Both the position numbers and the translations under genes were made by a program. From Dichotomocladium elegans (Eukaryota > Mucoromycota > Mucoromycetes > Mucorales > Lichtheimiaceae), in the NCBI GenBank assembly GCA_025716815.1, contig JAIXMN010000016.1, positions 434,001-498,000 of the forward strand: a stretch of 64,000 bases of DNA, written 5' to 3'. Shown here piece after piece: positions 47,091 through 59,412 of this stretch. Positions within the stretch are counted from its first letter, which is position 1, and each line of letters opens with the position of its first letter. The notes below the pieces were generated by a model, which searched no databases, was not told where the DNA came from, and was given only the letters and a program-made list of their open reading frames with translations.

Positions 47091-47480
47091 GACTTACCGA
47101 CACGGCTCACACCAACCGTATCCAGATGTGCACATGGCGATAACCATGGCGGAAGGTTGGTGGTGCATCAGTAGCTGAAGCAGGACCAAGAACAAGCAAC
47201 GCCAGAAGCAACAGCAGGGGCACCCATGGCGGGCCCAAAACCGGCAAAAAGCGGGGACATTGGCAAGTTACAACGGGTGAGCGTGGGGACAAGGAAGATG
47301 ACAGCAAAAGAATGAGAGCACCCGGGGCGGAAGCAACGCCGAAACGACGATAGGGACAGTCAGAGGCAACACAAGACGCAAAAAAATGAGCGGACGGCCC
47401 TGCCCGAAGGCATCCAAATCGCGGCACCACCGGATGATGCGATTGCTTTTTGACCTCTCTTCCATAACCCATCCAGTACG
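47091..47480 (+). repeat. Short dispersed repeat, copy 2 (longest)
   Basis: The copy begins TTTGACTTACCGACACGGCT then CACACCA and is GC-rich inside. It is matched in inverted orientation by 59150-59412: the leading block is nearly identical, and ACGCCAGAAGCAAC, GGGCCC and GGGTGAGCG-GGG-CAAG-AGATGACAG follow in the same order. Part of it is also found at 20826-20920. No frame has a recognisable product and no pol III box or terminal repeat was identified, so the class (MITE, SINE or other) is open. The right limit is approximate. Confidence 0.7.
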
Positions 47481-47829
47481 AGTACGATTAGTCAATCTAC
47501 AAAGGGCAGAAGATGTTAGCTTTAAATAACACGGAAGTAGATATAAATATTCATACCGCGAAAACCCACCAAGGAAGTATTCGATAAGGAGGAAATAGCT
47601 CGCTCAGAATCTCTATTATTTATGAGAAATCAGCCATTCACGTGATTGACAATGCTGGAACAAGCACCGTGATGTATCAGATGGTATCCCTTCTTCAGAT
47701 GGATTATATCAACAATTCTCATCGTTGCTATTTCGTGATGCTTCTTGTTTGTTAGCTCGCACTTTTGTTGCAGACAAGTTTAAATGGGCCCTTTGATTTT
47801 TTCATATTGTCAGCATGGTGATCAACAGG

Positions 47830-48255
47830 GGGTGGCTCAGCTGCAAACCATTGCATCAAGGGTAATCCAATTTATCAGAATGGTACTGTAGAGACGTAGT
47901 GCCACTGTTTGATTACGAGGCAGCTGTAAGTACTGCAGAAGTCCCTTTCTTGGACCAGTCATACGCTTTATATTAATATGGAATCCAGACCCATCAAGGA
48001 AAACAGTTTTTCTAAAATTACTGTCAGCCATATCCGAACGGCGCATCCAGGCTGAGACCAAGGCTTTTTCAGTGACAAGTGGCATTCATTTTTCATAAAT
48101 CAATGGAGCGTCGTTTCCGATACTTTAAGACTCTCAAGTTTCTGAAGCAATTGCTCCATCAGTTGCTCTAGGGCAATTGACGGATTCTCATCTACCCATT
48201 CTAAAACAGCATCCTTTTGCTCTTCGATGAGAATATGCGACAACCTATGCATCTA
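47830..48255 (-). pseudogene. Decayed Tc1/mariner-type transposase, N-terminal part
   Basis: Read on the minus strand, 48252-48085 gives a helix-turn-helix segment typical of Tc1/mariner transposases: EEQKDAVLEWVDENPSIALE followed by QLMEQL and ESLKVSETTLH, then a stop. The next piece, 48030-47940, reads NFRKTVFLDGSGFHINIKRM, which contains the first catalytic aspartate region. Frames are broken several times and the C-terminal DDE part is missing, so this is a dead 5' fragment of the same family as the copies at 2.2-3.1 kb and 57.2-57.9 kb. Confidence 0.8.
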
Positions 48256-50232
48256 CTCATCTTGAAAATACTGCCAGGGGCCATTTTCTACTGTGATATC
48301 TGTCGCTGAGCTGAACGAGTATGGATTCTTAGCTGTTTTGCAGCAGCTGATGCGATATTGACCTTCTCAAATATCAATTTGAAAATCTGATCTTATCTTC
48401 GTCGGTGTACATTGTGTAGCCGCACTTACAGTGTGCTTCTTTCATCTGAATGATTATATCCTTTTGATTGAGGATATGCGTAGCAAAAAGGTCAGGGTTA
48501 CTCCCTGAAATATAAACTATATACGCAGATATCCTGTGTGATAGCAAACGGATTGAAGAGAGTATTTTTCCTCATTAATGACATGGTCTTGCCCACCTAC
48601 TTAAAAAAGGAGATTGCTCATTTCAGGATATAAAATGGATATAGTGGAAACCTTTTTTATGCAACATCTTTGGCCGCGCATGTGACATTTGGTTTGCCAC
48701 CACGCGTACAGATTTCTGGGCAAACGGGACTTCAATTTTGGAAAACTGTGTGTACCACCACCGTCAGTTTCTCAAAAACGTGAAAATTGAAGCATAGGCA
48801 CTTCGTTAGGATTACTTCTTTGCCTTATCAAGCAGTCTCTCTCTAGCTATCTCTTTCCTGATCAGTGTAGCATACAAGGCATGTATTGCATAGCGGTGTG
48901 CACCCTACAAAACGTTTATCTTATGTCGGAGTGACTAACTTGGGCCAGGATATTTTAAACGTGCCACTGTGCTTCGGGAAGGATCACGTCTGTCAGGCTA
49001 AATTGTGATGGACAAAGACCTTCGAACTGTATCTAGAAGGAAGGATACCCGTATATACCGATTCCATTATCGTCGCTGGAGAGTCGGAATAGCTTTTCAA
49101 GCCTACGAGTTCCTTTTACTAAGGTGACAATTAGGAGCAACGCCTAATCTCGCAGTACAACACCATTGCATCATATAAAGAGCGTCTTTCTGAATAACTG
49201 CAGAAGGATGGTAGCGGACAATAACCTTTATGGACAAATCCATCTCGAAAAAAGGAGAGTGGTACAATACGTACTGTAGAACTAGACTAAACATGCTAGC
49301 CTTGCAAGTTACAACTTCAGTGCGACTGTCTTAGGTGGCGGCCAAATGTAATATCAAAGGGACATCTAGAATCGCCTCTACAAGCGATGAATATAAACGC
49401 AAATTGGGTGGCGCTCGTCTCGAAATGTATATATATACAGTAGCCATCTTTTCAAACGGGAATAATTTACTGGAGATTTTTCCCCTAAATATATATTGTA
49501 TGGCGCGTTCTCGCTCGGCATTGAATCGTCGAACGCTTTTATGGCCATAGCAGCGATAGCCAGTTGCCTTTTGGTACAAAGGTTCCTGAGTAGGACGATT
49601 GTCTAGGGTCTGCCAGCTGAGACGACTGTGGTGGATGGGTGGTTCATTGATAGTTGGAAGGTTGATGAGGGATACACAAGACCAAGCAGTTAGGAATAAT
49701 GCTACAGACCATCATGGAGCCGTGTCAGTCACCCAAAATAAGTTTTTTTTTTGTCGACCATACCGCGTTCCTGTAATGGATTCTGTTTGTCACGACATTG
49801 GCAAAAAACTGGACAGTCACAAATTCCTTTTTTGGATGTTCCTCCCCCCCAGTGTTCCTCCCTTTGCAGAAAGCCGCTGTCGTCGCCCACTCCGGCCAGT
49901 CTCTTTCGCTCTCTCTCTTTTCTCTCCTTTATCCCGCTGAACTTGAAGACGATCGCCGGTTCTGAGTGAACTTTGAACATTTCTGCCCAAAGCCATCGCC
50001 CTCATTCCCCACTTTCGCAAACACGCCTCACGAAAGAAAAAGATCAGCACTCGAGTTCGGCATACACTGCGCGTCTCAACTCTAGGTATAGAAACCTAGA
50101 AACCGCACTCGTCTCAACTTGTCTTTTCTGAGCTTTTCTCCCTTAACCCCTACACAGCGTCTCTCTCACCCACTGGAATCATACTCAGACAAGCCACTCG
50201 TCAAATAATCCCACTCACTGTTATAAAGGACC
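48256..50232. other. Intergenic region upstream of ITC1
   Basis: No gene was recognised in these 2 kb. Open frames are short and without motif. The last 300 bases are pyrimidine-rich and probably the ITC1 promoter and leader. Confidence 0.4.
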
Positions 50233-53200
50233 ATGCCTTTGCTCAAACGAAAGCCCTTTCCACTCTTGGACCCGCCGCCATGCGATCTGGAGCGCAAAGA
50301 GTCAAGGGATCGCCAAGTCTGGGTTTCAGCCATCACTGGTGAAATCTTTATGGAATACACGTATGTTCTATGGGCGATCTATCCCCCTGCCTCATCGATC
50401 CAACTTGCACCATCGCTCACCATTTTTATCCTTCTTTTCCTCGCCTTGCCGCCTCACATACACCTTTCTTAGTGCATATCTTGAACGAACGCTTCTCTAC
50501 CGACAACCGATCTGGCAATGTGAAATGACAGGACGTATTAACCTCACATATGCTGAGGCACTTGAAAGTGAGCGTGTCGAAAAGAGCCGTGTTAAGGAGA
50601 AATTACCCGAAGAGCTTCAGAGGCGCGTCCTTGAACGTGCTCAATTCAGTAAATATCAACTCATCTTATGGCTAGAGAGAAAATGTCTTTTAACTCTTTT
50701 TCTTTTTTCTTTTGCCAAACCAATATAGAAACAATACGTCTAGATGCCGTGGTCGATGATATTTATGATTATTATATCGACCGATTTGACGAGGGCGACC
50801 TCGTAACATGTCGATGGAATGACGGTGTCAAGTAACGCATCAATCTATATACATATACATATATATATATATATGTACGTTCGTATCTACTAGTTACCAA
50901 CAATTCATTTGGGCGAATAGATACAACGCGAGAGTGCTTCAATATGTACCCGAAAATGAGACTGGCAAGTCATCCAACAAGCGTCTCAACAAGGCACTCA
51001 GCGCAGCTGTTTTAGAACAAGTGCCTCCTCCGCGCTTCCTCGTGGAACTTGTAGACGATGATCTAACTGGTCTACCCGAATACATCCAAATTGTCACCAA
51101 GTCTGATTTAAAGTAAATTGATGGTGAAATCCCAGCGAAGACTTCTAGTATTAACCCTCCTATCAGACGCGATCGACTCCAGTTTAGCAAAAACCTCCTC
51201 AAGAAGTTCCTCAGAGAGTCCATGACAAAGGAATCTTATATTGGCGCACCCTGGGTTGTCAAGGTAAGTGCACTTGTCCACGAAACGACGACCGATACGA
51301 CCATATTGAGTTATGCCATACGAAGCGCGCGGTGGCCGATAAATATAAACTTGACACAACGCTACCCGCTGATTTACAAAAGATCAAGGAGCAGGTTGAC
51401 GCGAAATCAGGCAAGAGACGATCCCAGCATATGGCAGCTACAAAAGCGGCGCAGGAGAAAAAGGAAGTGGATGCCAGGAAGTTAGAGGCTGCGCTCAAGT
51501 ACCCGATCGAAGACCTGGATGTGCCGACTTACCGACGAGATCCATCTGGCGATGGGCCCATTATCGACATGAGCCCGGGCCAGCCCGGCAGCAACACTCT
51601 GCCTCTCAATCCCACTGGTGGTCTTCCCAAGTATCCTGAGACGAGTCCCGAGACGATCCCTGATGCATGCTTCGGCTCCGTCCTCATGGTGTATTCATTC
51701 TTAAGCGTGTTTGCTAAGCCGCTCAATTTATATCCATTCAGCCTGGATGACTTTGAGAATGCGTTGCGGCACAGTTCGGTAGACATCAAATCACATATTC
51801 TCATCGAGAGCAACGTGTCTCTAGTCAATGCAATTATCAACGAACGTCGCAAACCAAGGGCAAACAATCAGGCGGCTTCATCCGAGTTCGGCTCCTATGT
51901 TTCGTTATCTCGCTCAACTCCAACACCTAACTTGAGCCGACAAGGATCAAGCCATCTATCTGAAGACGAGGATATGGACGTGGACAATGACAACGAAATG
52001 GAGAAAAAGGAGTCACCCAGCTCGCGTGCACATGTGTGCTGGGGCCGGCCAGAAATCGATGAGATTAGTGATGGATGGGACATACGTCCAATCCCAGCCA
52101 AAAATGATCGGGAAGGATGGGTGGATGTGCTTATTGGATGCGTTCATGATGTAAGGCAAATCTTTGTTGATTCGAGTGAGTCACTAAGTTTTGATCCTCT
52201 AGATTGCACCACCCGAGAAAGGAGCAGATATTGATCGTATCTTCGCGCATCTTGTCCCTCATACGAGAACAAACATGGAAGAGCGTGAGATCGCTTACCT
52301 GCGGTTGAGTCTGAGAGATAAAATCGTCTTGATGGATATGCTCGTGAATGTAGTGAACGAATGCACATTCATAAAGTAGGTTGTATAGGCCTGGGGATTT
52401 CTTCATCATCTCTTGACGGTGAGTTTTTCTTTTTCTTTTTTTAGGGATTATATGGAAGAAAGCCAGGAACAGCTGACGGAACTACGAAAACAAAAAATTG
52501 ACCTTAGCCGTGAACGGAAGCGTATGCAAGTACTATGCATATATGTCTTTATATAATGAACAACATCGCTCATGCTAAAAAAAAATAGCCATTCTGAACG
52601 ACAAGAATTGGAAAGACGCTCGGAAGAATCATTATCAGCTGATAATGGGACGGACGCAAGCGCTGTTGATTATGAGGGTGATGAAGAAAATATGCAAGTA
52701 TTTCATATAACCCCAGCTTTTTCACAGAAATTTGAATTAACCGACATGCACAGCGAGCGACCTGTAGATAGTAACGGCGCAACAACGCGAACCGAATCAC
52801 GACAAGCTGTGTTGAAACGGAAACAGATTGAACGTGAAGAAAGGGAGGCAAAAAAGGCAAAATTGTATCACCGGCAACGTGAGCAAGCCCGGGCACGTAA
52901 TCAAGAAATGAAAGCTCGAAATGCCATGCGCAAACGACTAGACGAAGAAGAGCGGCAGCTCTATAAGAAGGTAATGGGGAGTTAATTTAGACTGCGGGGA
53001 ATATGAGATTCAGAAATGTTCAAGATGCTAAATAAATAGTATACAGGAGGAGCAAGTAGAACATAATATGCGGAAATACAGTACATTACGGATCAAGCCT
53101 CTCGGACGGGACAGGTTCTACAATCGGTACTTTTATATGGATAACATTGGTGGAGCGAATGCCCACGGTACCGCCAGATTGTTTGTGCAGAGCCCAAGTC

Positions 53201-53791
53201 AGATCGACCTGATCATGTTACGTGAGCGAGATGACCCAGCGACCATTGTACCCTATGAAGACCCTGCCAGGCAAGCCTGTGGCCGTGGCGGAGGATTAGC
53301 ATTTGTTTGTGAGCTGATGCGAGCCCAGGGTCTGGAGAATGAGGCAGAATTCTTGGAGAGACACACCAAGGATGCAGAGGCGGCAAAAACCCTCAATCAT
53401 CCAGGATGGGGCGAGTGGTGGAAATCTTTCCAGCATCAAGAAGAGGCAAGTGTACATATCCATTTCGAAGCTTTTGAACCTAACAGGGGAGTTGGAATAG
53501 GTGGAAAATTTGCTTGCCTGGTTAAGTCCGAAGGGTATCCGAGAACATAGACTTCGGAAGGAGATCGAAAAACATTTGCACAGTCTGATGATGGGCATGA
53601 AGAAAAGGGCCTCCGTAAGTTGTATAGAAAGAAGATTTAGATCCTACATATGGCTGCTAAAACGCCCTTATTATATATAGGACCAACTTGCCCGCAAAGA
53701 TCAAACACCGACACGCAGCACGCGTAGTAAGGCAGTGCCAACGCCGTTGCCGGGAACTTGGCTTGCCTACGTCAATAAATATCAGAAATAG
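50233..53791 (+). CDS. ITC1: ITC1/ACF1-like subunit of ISWI chromatin remodeller
   Basis: Itc1/Acf1 is the large partner of the ISWI ATPase in nuclear nucleosome-spacing complexes. The start at 50233 begins a WAC domain: MPLLKRKPFPLLDPP, ITGEIFMEYT, ERTLLYRQPIWQCEMTGRIN, LTYAEALESE. Exons 50233-50360, 50473-50648, 50729-50831, 50921-51112, 51167-51263 and 51326-52150 join in phase. Exon 6 holds a basic coiled region and the DDT domain (ACFGSVLMVYSFLSVFAKPL, FSLDDFENALRHSS), then an acidic linker and the first WHIM motif (GWVDVLIGCVHD). WHIM continues in 52203-52375 (TNMEEREIAYLRLSLRDKIV, LMDMLVNVVNE). A charged coiled coil and the C-terminal WHIM3-like region (IKPLGRDRFYNRYFYMDNIG) follow. 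The intron 53446-53500 is GC-AG. The junction around 52530-52590 is not resolved. The gene ends at TAG 53789-53791. Confidence 0.92.
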
Positions 53792-54050
53792 ACTTTTTAA
53801 AGATAAAAGAATCGCACACACACCCTTCCATTCCATTCATGCCAACAACAAAATCGCCTATAATATCCTCTTCCCCATCTAATATATATATACATAGTTT
53901 GCATCCACACCATTCACATGCCAGCCAGTACGTCTCTTCTGAATTTGTATTAAAACACAACGTTTTTTTTTTATTCCAACCGTGTGAATTGGGACATTAG
54001 CGGAGTAGTACATAGTACGGGTTATCTTCAGGGCGGGGATTACGAAGGGA
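53792..54050. other. Convergent spacer between ITC1 and FKBP genes
   Basis: Short AT-rich spacer with TATATA runs near 53880-53895 and a T-tract at 53964-53973. It serves the 3' ends of both convergent genes. Confidence 0.5.
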
Positions 54051-55130
54051 CTATTGATCTTTCTTGGATTCTTCAGAGGACTGTGCCTCGCCTGAACGAG
54101 ATGCCAAGAATTTGGCAGCCTTGGCCCTATCAGCAGCATCTGACATCCGAGAAAAGAACATGTAGCTGACCGCGATTGTAACCAAACCGGCATAAAACCA
54201 TGGATTTCTGTTACAACTTGTATTTAGTGTTTTGTTTTTTAGGCCACAGAAACACGAAAAACGATACACGTACGTGAATGGCGAATTGACTTTGATCAAT
54301 TCGATATCGTAGATGATAGCGGTGTCAGCTAATCGAACATGTGTATTTCTTAGTCCATATCCTTCGTATCCGCCCCCTCCCGATTGAGCACAAGCACACA
54401 CACATGCGGGGGGAGAGGGGAAATCCTCATGTGCTACTTACGAGGAACCGCACCAGGCATACCGAGTTCACCGTATGCTGAATTAAACGTTAAGAAGTCT
54501 GTCATGACGCTGTTCGTGGTCTCTGCCTTACCCATATCGCTCGGGACCAAGACTCGGCGAATCTCGCCCTCGCACATGTCCTCGATGCCCTTTTCCATGC
54601 CTAATTAAAGCGCACAAGACGATCGATTGAGTTATTGCCCCGACGGACGTGAAGGATGCTTTGGTCCCTGAATAACAACAAGATAACTTACTCTGTGGTA
54701 GTACGTCGCGACCTAGGGAGTTGGTGGGGGGGTGAGCATGTGAGATATCGACAAGGTAGAAAAAAAAGAAAGAAAAAAGAAGCGCATAAAGCAAGCAGAG
54801 GCGACATACCAAGTTTGTAGGTCATCGGTTTTCCCTCGGCGTAAGTATTCTGATAAGGCTGATCCTCGCCCCAGGCACGAGCAGTGTAATGCAAGGTTAT
54901 TTCTGCATTCTTGGATACCTTGGCCCTGCAATTCTCAGAAACGCGTAGAATGCCTTATTCATCATCCCAATATGCGAGCGCGTCAGAAAAGGCAAATTGC
55001 TACTTGCTCAAAACCCCTCTCCCCATTCTTCTTTGTCGGTTACTATACCAGCACGAAGTGTATCTGGCTGATTGGTTGCAGAAGCAAACGCAGCAACTGC
55101 AAAGAAGGACAAGATGGTGGAAATGCGCAT
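54051..55130 (-). CDS. ER-type FKBP peptidyl-prolyl isomerase with C-terminal TM anchor
   Basis: This is a secretory-pathway FKBP, close to the FKBP2 group, that catalyses prolyl isomerisation during protein folding. The minus-strand start at 55130 encodes a signal peptide (MRISTILSFFAVAAFASA). Following exons read KNAEITLHYTARAWGEDQPY, YAEGKPMTYKLG, GMEKGIEDMCEGEIRRVLVP and SAYGELGMPGAVPR, then ADTAIIYDIELIKVN, in the order of FKBP domains. The last exon has a hydrophobic helix (WFYAGLVTIAVSYMFF) and a short acidic and Ser-rich tail ending before TAG at 54053-54051. The C-terminal anchor is the main difference from soluble FKBP2. At least five introns are present; the first junction is uncertain (a candidate join uses the GT at about 55041 and an AAG acceptor). 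Confidence 0.85.
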
Positions 55131-56462
55131 TTGCAATGGACCTGAAAAGTTGAGTAAAGTAAAGCGGGAGAAATAGAATAAGGTTACAGGGAACTCATCC
55201 TTTTTTTGGATACCGGTTCGGGGAGGACGATTCGGGGGTCACGTGTATCTTTAAAAGATAAGTATCCTGCCGTGTGCAGCATGGCAGTACTTCCTTTTGA
55301 CATGTCAGGACGTCATCATCCTGTGCTTTTGTTCCATTGTGTTGGTTTCAATCTGAGTATAACTTAGACTCAAGATACAGCAGCTTTAGCGAGCTACGGG
55401 AAGATAGTCGGCATCGATGGAGCGACATCGGTGGCCCATCGCCCGATAGCCAGGACAGTTAAATTTAGTAAAGAAGGCCAAGAATCGACAGGACAAGGGC
55501 ACTGCGAGGGCGGGTGGGCGTGTAAAGGAACCATCCCGATCTCCCAGGAGGGAGGGGGGAAGAAAGGATATTCATATCTTCGTCATTTCTGAAACTATAA
55601 GGTAAAGACCATTCAGGCCTATGGTAAGAGAAGGTGCCACTCGGCCAGAGCCTCCACTATATACGCAAAAAAACCATGTCATTCCAAAGAACGAAGACCT
55701 AATAACAGAACTCAGTCACCATTTTTCGCCCCAATCCCTTGTCCCTTGCCATGGGCGTCTTTGAGGATGTGGCTGGGCTTTTTTCTGTACACAGATGGCC
55801 CGAGTGAAAACGGCATACTACATGGACATAGCACCATAAGCATTCAACTTTTGTGACTGTCGAACATGTTGTCTCTTGCTAGATGGTTAAAAGGCGACCT
55901 GAATCCTCTTTCCCAGTTCCGTTCAGTAGAAGTACATGCCACCTTTTTCAAACGTATTGACATTATCAATGATTCAGAAATGGTATTTATTAACCATATT
56001 GACTATGCACGGAGAAAACGCAACATGGGGCCACACGGTGAGGGTGGTTGATACTTCGCATTGGTGGGTTTCCTGTCTCACTCGCCCAAAATAGGCTGTG
56101 GAACTCCCCTCTCCGGTACGTGGGAAGTACGCTATCGTCATGTCCCTCTCTCCTTTTCCGGCATATTATTCCGTATAAGGCAAGTGGCCTTTTTTTACGG
56201 GGGCGTTTCTTGGCCCAAATTTGGATATAGCATATCCGGGTAATTGTTTAAGCATAGAAAAAGATGTTTAGCAGCACCTGCTTATGTGTAGAAGTCATGA
56301 CAGGACAAAAGTAGGAGGACTATTCCATTCATTATTACGTGGAGGCAAAGTCATAATCCTATCTTCTAACTGCTTGTCAATCTGTTTCTGCAGTACGTCA
56401 TGCAAGGCATATGGCAAGGGATACCGCCTTCCTAGTGTAACCTTACTAGGAGGAGTGTCTAG
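55131..56462. other. Intergenic, no gene recognised
   Basis: Upstream region of the FKBP gene and then stop-rich spacer. Open frames such as 55866-56051 have no motif. The right part borders a retrotransposon fragment and may belong to it. Confidence 0.4.
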
Positions 56463-57031
56463 CTAAACAATTGACTCAGGCATTGTACAGAAAGACGACA
56501 TCAGAATATTTCCATTACATTCCATGGCAGGAAAAATTAAATCCATGAACTCTCTACGCTCGGTTGTCGTGCAAGCCGGAGACTCATTGGGCTCTTCTTC
56601 CGTAACAATTGGATCAATCGCTCTCTGCTTATTAGGACGAGTCCAACCTGCTGCCTTACCTCCAACAATCAAACCAATGTGCTGCCAAATCTCAATATCC
56701 AAGATGAGGCCGGTTTTATCTTCTCTATCCATGGCCTCAAACTCATGTTCCACCGATTTACCATTGTGAATGATGTTAAGGTTAACGATGTCAATACGAG
56801 CAACCATTTCCTTCTTGACTGCTAGTTTTATTTCACTCTCTGCTGGCTGAACATACCAACCGAAAGAGGCGCACAAAGAGGGGCTAACTGCGGATATCGT
56901 CGCAGTACTGTCAACCAAGATAAACTACTTCTGATCAATTCAAAATAACCGGGAACATAGTAAGTCTTCGCTTGAATCGAGTATGTAGTACCACGGTAAG
57001 CAACTTTATGGTGCAAGAACTTGGCTGTCAT
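56463..57031 (-). pseudogene. LTR-retrotransposon aspartic protease fragment
   Basis: On the minus strand the region reads VDSTATISAVSPSLC near 56915, which corresponds to the D-[ST]-G-A catalytic motif of retroviral-like aspartic proteases with the glycine changed to threonine. About 80 residues later comes LILDIEIWQHIGLIVGG, resembling the G-x-D hydrophobic motif that closes such domains. The flanking sequence upstream (KTYYVPGYFELI) is in a neighbouring frame. No reverse transcriptase, integrase or LTR was seen next to it, so it is an isolated, probably Ty3/gypsy-type fragment. Confidence 0.55.
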
Positions 57032-57199
57032 TTACATACCATGTAAGAGATTGACCGACTTACTGTGCCAAACTCTTTGGCATCAATTCATTCGTTCATC
57101 ACGCCCAAGAATCTAAGTATGTTGCTGCATGTTACTTCCATCTTTTGGAAGTACTGCGTCTATGACATTCGTTCATTCACCAGTGCGCCACCGTCATTT

Positions 57200-57870
57200 T
57201 CCCCTAAATAAATGTTTGTGCAACCAAGGAGAATGTCACTTTGCAAAATGCGCAAAAGCATTTTACTAAATCGCCCGTCTATTCAAGCAATCATCGAACT
57301 TGGCAATAGAATATTTGCAAAATCCTCCAAGGTCGCCAATAAGAGTCTGAATGAAAGCCATTTGGATCCTGATTGTCAAGGTCTCTTCTTCCAAAAGCAG
57401 CCCTCTCTAGAGCTTGCTTTTACAAATGCACCAAAATTGCTCAATCGGATTCAGTTCTGGCGGGTAGGGCGGGTGGTATATGCAGCAATATCTGCGGTTT
57501 TCTACATGCTTGCGGATGTCCTCGTGTTGGTGTATAGGCGCATTATCCATCACAATATAATTGTTGTTGAACACTTTGTGTCTGTCTAGAACGTCCATTG
57601 TACTCGAGAGGAAGTTAAAGTAGTGCCCAGTGACAGTTCCACGCTTTGCTCGTTATCTTGTCGACAGTTCTGCTACTGCCTGCTGTTTTACGAAAATAAG
57701 TATTTCAATTCATCTCTTCAAAAGATTTGGCTTCAAGAGCATCTGGATTGGATTTGTAGGTTGGCGGCGAATGGAAAACAGCCTTCCTGACACGATATGG
57801 CTATTCGCTGTACCATGGCATGTGATTCGGACTCATGAACGTACTTGGCTCCTTCCAAGAGCCTTTTATT
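57200..57870 (-). pseudogene. Decayed Tc1/mariner-type transposase, C-terminal part
   Basis: Minus strand 57660-57400 reads TVTGHYFNFLSSTMDVLDRH, then NNNYIVMDNAPIHQHEDI and IYHPPYPPELNPIEQFWC. These are the second (DNAPIH) and third (ELNPIEQFW) DDE motifs of IS630-Tc1-mariner transposases, in that order in one frame. Below 57400 the C-terminal region continues in other frames (for example GDLGGFCKYSIAKFDDCLNR). Stops and frame changes make it inactive. The part before 57660 is too degraded to read with confidence. Confidence 0.85.
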
Positions 57871-59149
57871 GACGTCCTTCGAGAACATCTCGCTATTTTG
57901 TTGTTGTATATGGAGATGACACTCTCATAAAGCTCATGTTTTTGATGAGTCTCAAAAATGGTCATAAATTGCGGACGGATGACAAGAATTTCTTTCTTGG
58001 TTGATGAGGACGATGATGCAGTTCTTAATGAGCTTGGTATAAATTGCGGAGACAGCAAGTCCGATAAGTTGTACCATAGAGGGCCAGATAGCAACGGGGC
58101 GCACGGTCAATGGGATGCGGTGTATCGTCCATTATGAATCTTCCGAGCATGACGATGTTTTCGTATTGGAATCATGCGTTGGAGCATGTCATTCGCATCG
58201 AATGGACATAGCAGTTCATGGATACGGTACGATCGGATTACGTCCTCGTGAAGAACATCGGGTACCGCCATGATATCATTATGGCAGGAATTCATGCTTT
58301 TGAAATCCCGAGGAGCATATTTTTCATTATAATGGGCATCTTCAGTTGGCCGCCATTCATGGTCTTCGAGGCATCACCTGTTACCCTGATCTCCTGACGG
58401 TCAAGTTCCTTGGCTCCGGGAAATAGATGGTATCCACCTTATGCCCTCATTTTGCGTTGGAAGTTTGCTGTATGACAGAGAGAAGGCGTTCGCGATTCCG
58501 CGCAGCAGCGTCAAATATAGTGCATGCCGTCAGTTGTACGGGGCCATTGTAGCTAGTATCGGTACAGCGGTGTATTATATAGCTGTATCGGCAAGTACAT
58601 AGATGAGCCGACCATGGCCCATGTACGCAAGTCAAAGAAGTTCCACCGAGCCAGCACTATGCATCCTTAAGCTATGATACCATGCAGTGTATTGATTTGC
58701 TGCTAATGGCTAACATCATTGGCGTCTTCGTACAGATTTTCGCAATTCATTTTCTCGGGATATATACCACGAACACTGCCTGGATGCGTGTAAAGCTTGC
58801 TTATCAGAATCTAGTTGTTACTCGAAAGAAATCTTCGCGTCCTCTGCGCTCTTAGATTATGCAACCTGCATGACATTAGTCTTTTAGCGCCGAGCTGTCA
58901 ACGTCCCTTCTACATTAACGCTCACCGGCGGCTTGCACTCCAATGATAGAGTTCACTTCGCTTCTATCATTTGCGTTGTTGCAAGTTGCTAGACATTGTT
59001 GGGTATCATTGTGCTAGGTGGACATTTTTGCAGGTTTACGGTTCCATGCGCAGTTTGGATGGCGCTATATGATGAGCATATATCTTGGTTGGCAACATAG
59101 CTGGTTTCCCAGTCGTTCCCTAGGATTGTGACAACATCAGGCTCAGAAG
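57871..59149. other. Intergenic, relic-rich
   Basis: No gene recognised. Part may be the degraded 5' half of the preceding transposase relic, because the minus-strand frames continue to about 58300, but no motif is left. Confidence 0.35.
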
Positions 59150-59412
59150 CGGATCAAGGTAATTGGTAATGATCCCCCATTGCTTCTGGACGTACTCATA
59201 CTTGGCCTGCCCTCTCTTCGCCCTTGGTTCACACCCGAGGCACTGTCATCTGTCTTGCCCCCTGCGCTCACCCCGGTATAACTGCTGCTGGCCCACCTTT
59301 CGCTCGCTTCATGTCACATTTGTGCGGGCCCCCCCCCAGCGTGCTCTTGCCGTTGCTTCTGGCGTAACAAGTCTTTCATATGTCTGGTGTGAGCCGGGTA
59401 GGTAAGTCAAAG
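59150..59412 (-). repeat. Short dispersed repeat, copy 3 (inverted)
   Basis: The reverse complement starts TTTGACTTACCTACCCGGCT then CACACCA and is followed by TTACGCCAGAAGCAACGGCA, GGGGCCCG, then GGGTGAGCG-AGG-GCAAG and AGATGACAG. These blocks are in the same order and spacing as in the copy at 47091. Substitutions and small gaps between them show the copies are old. The internal (left) limit is approximate. Confidence 0.7.

Noticed and set aside
47107..47472. 121-codon minus-strand frame rich in Pro and Leu
   Set aside because: It lies fully inside a non-coding dispersed repeat, and the other copies do not keep the frame.
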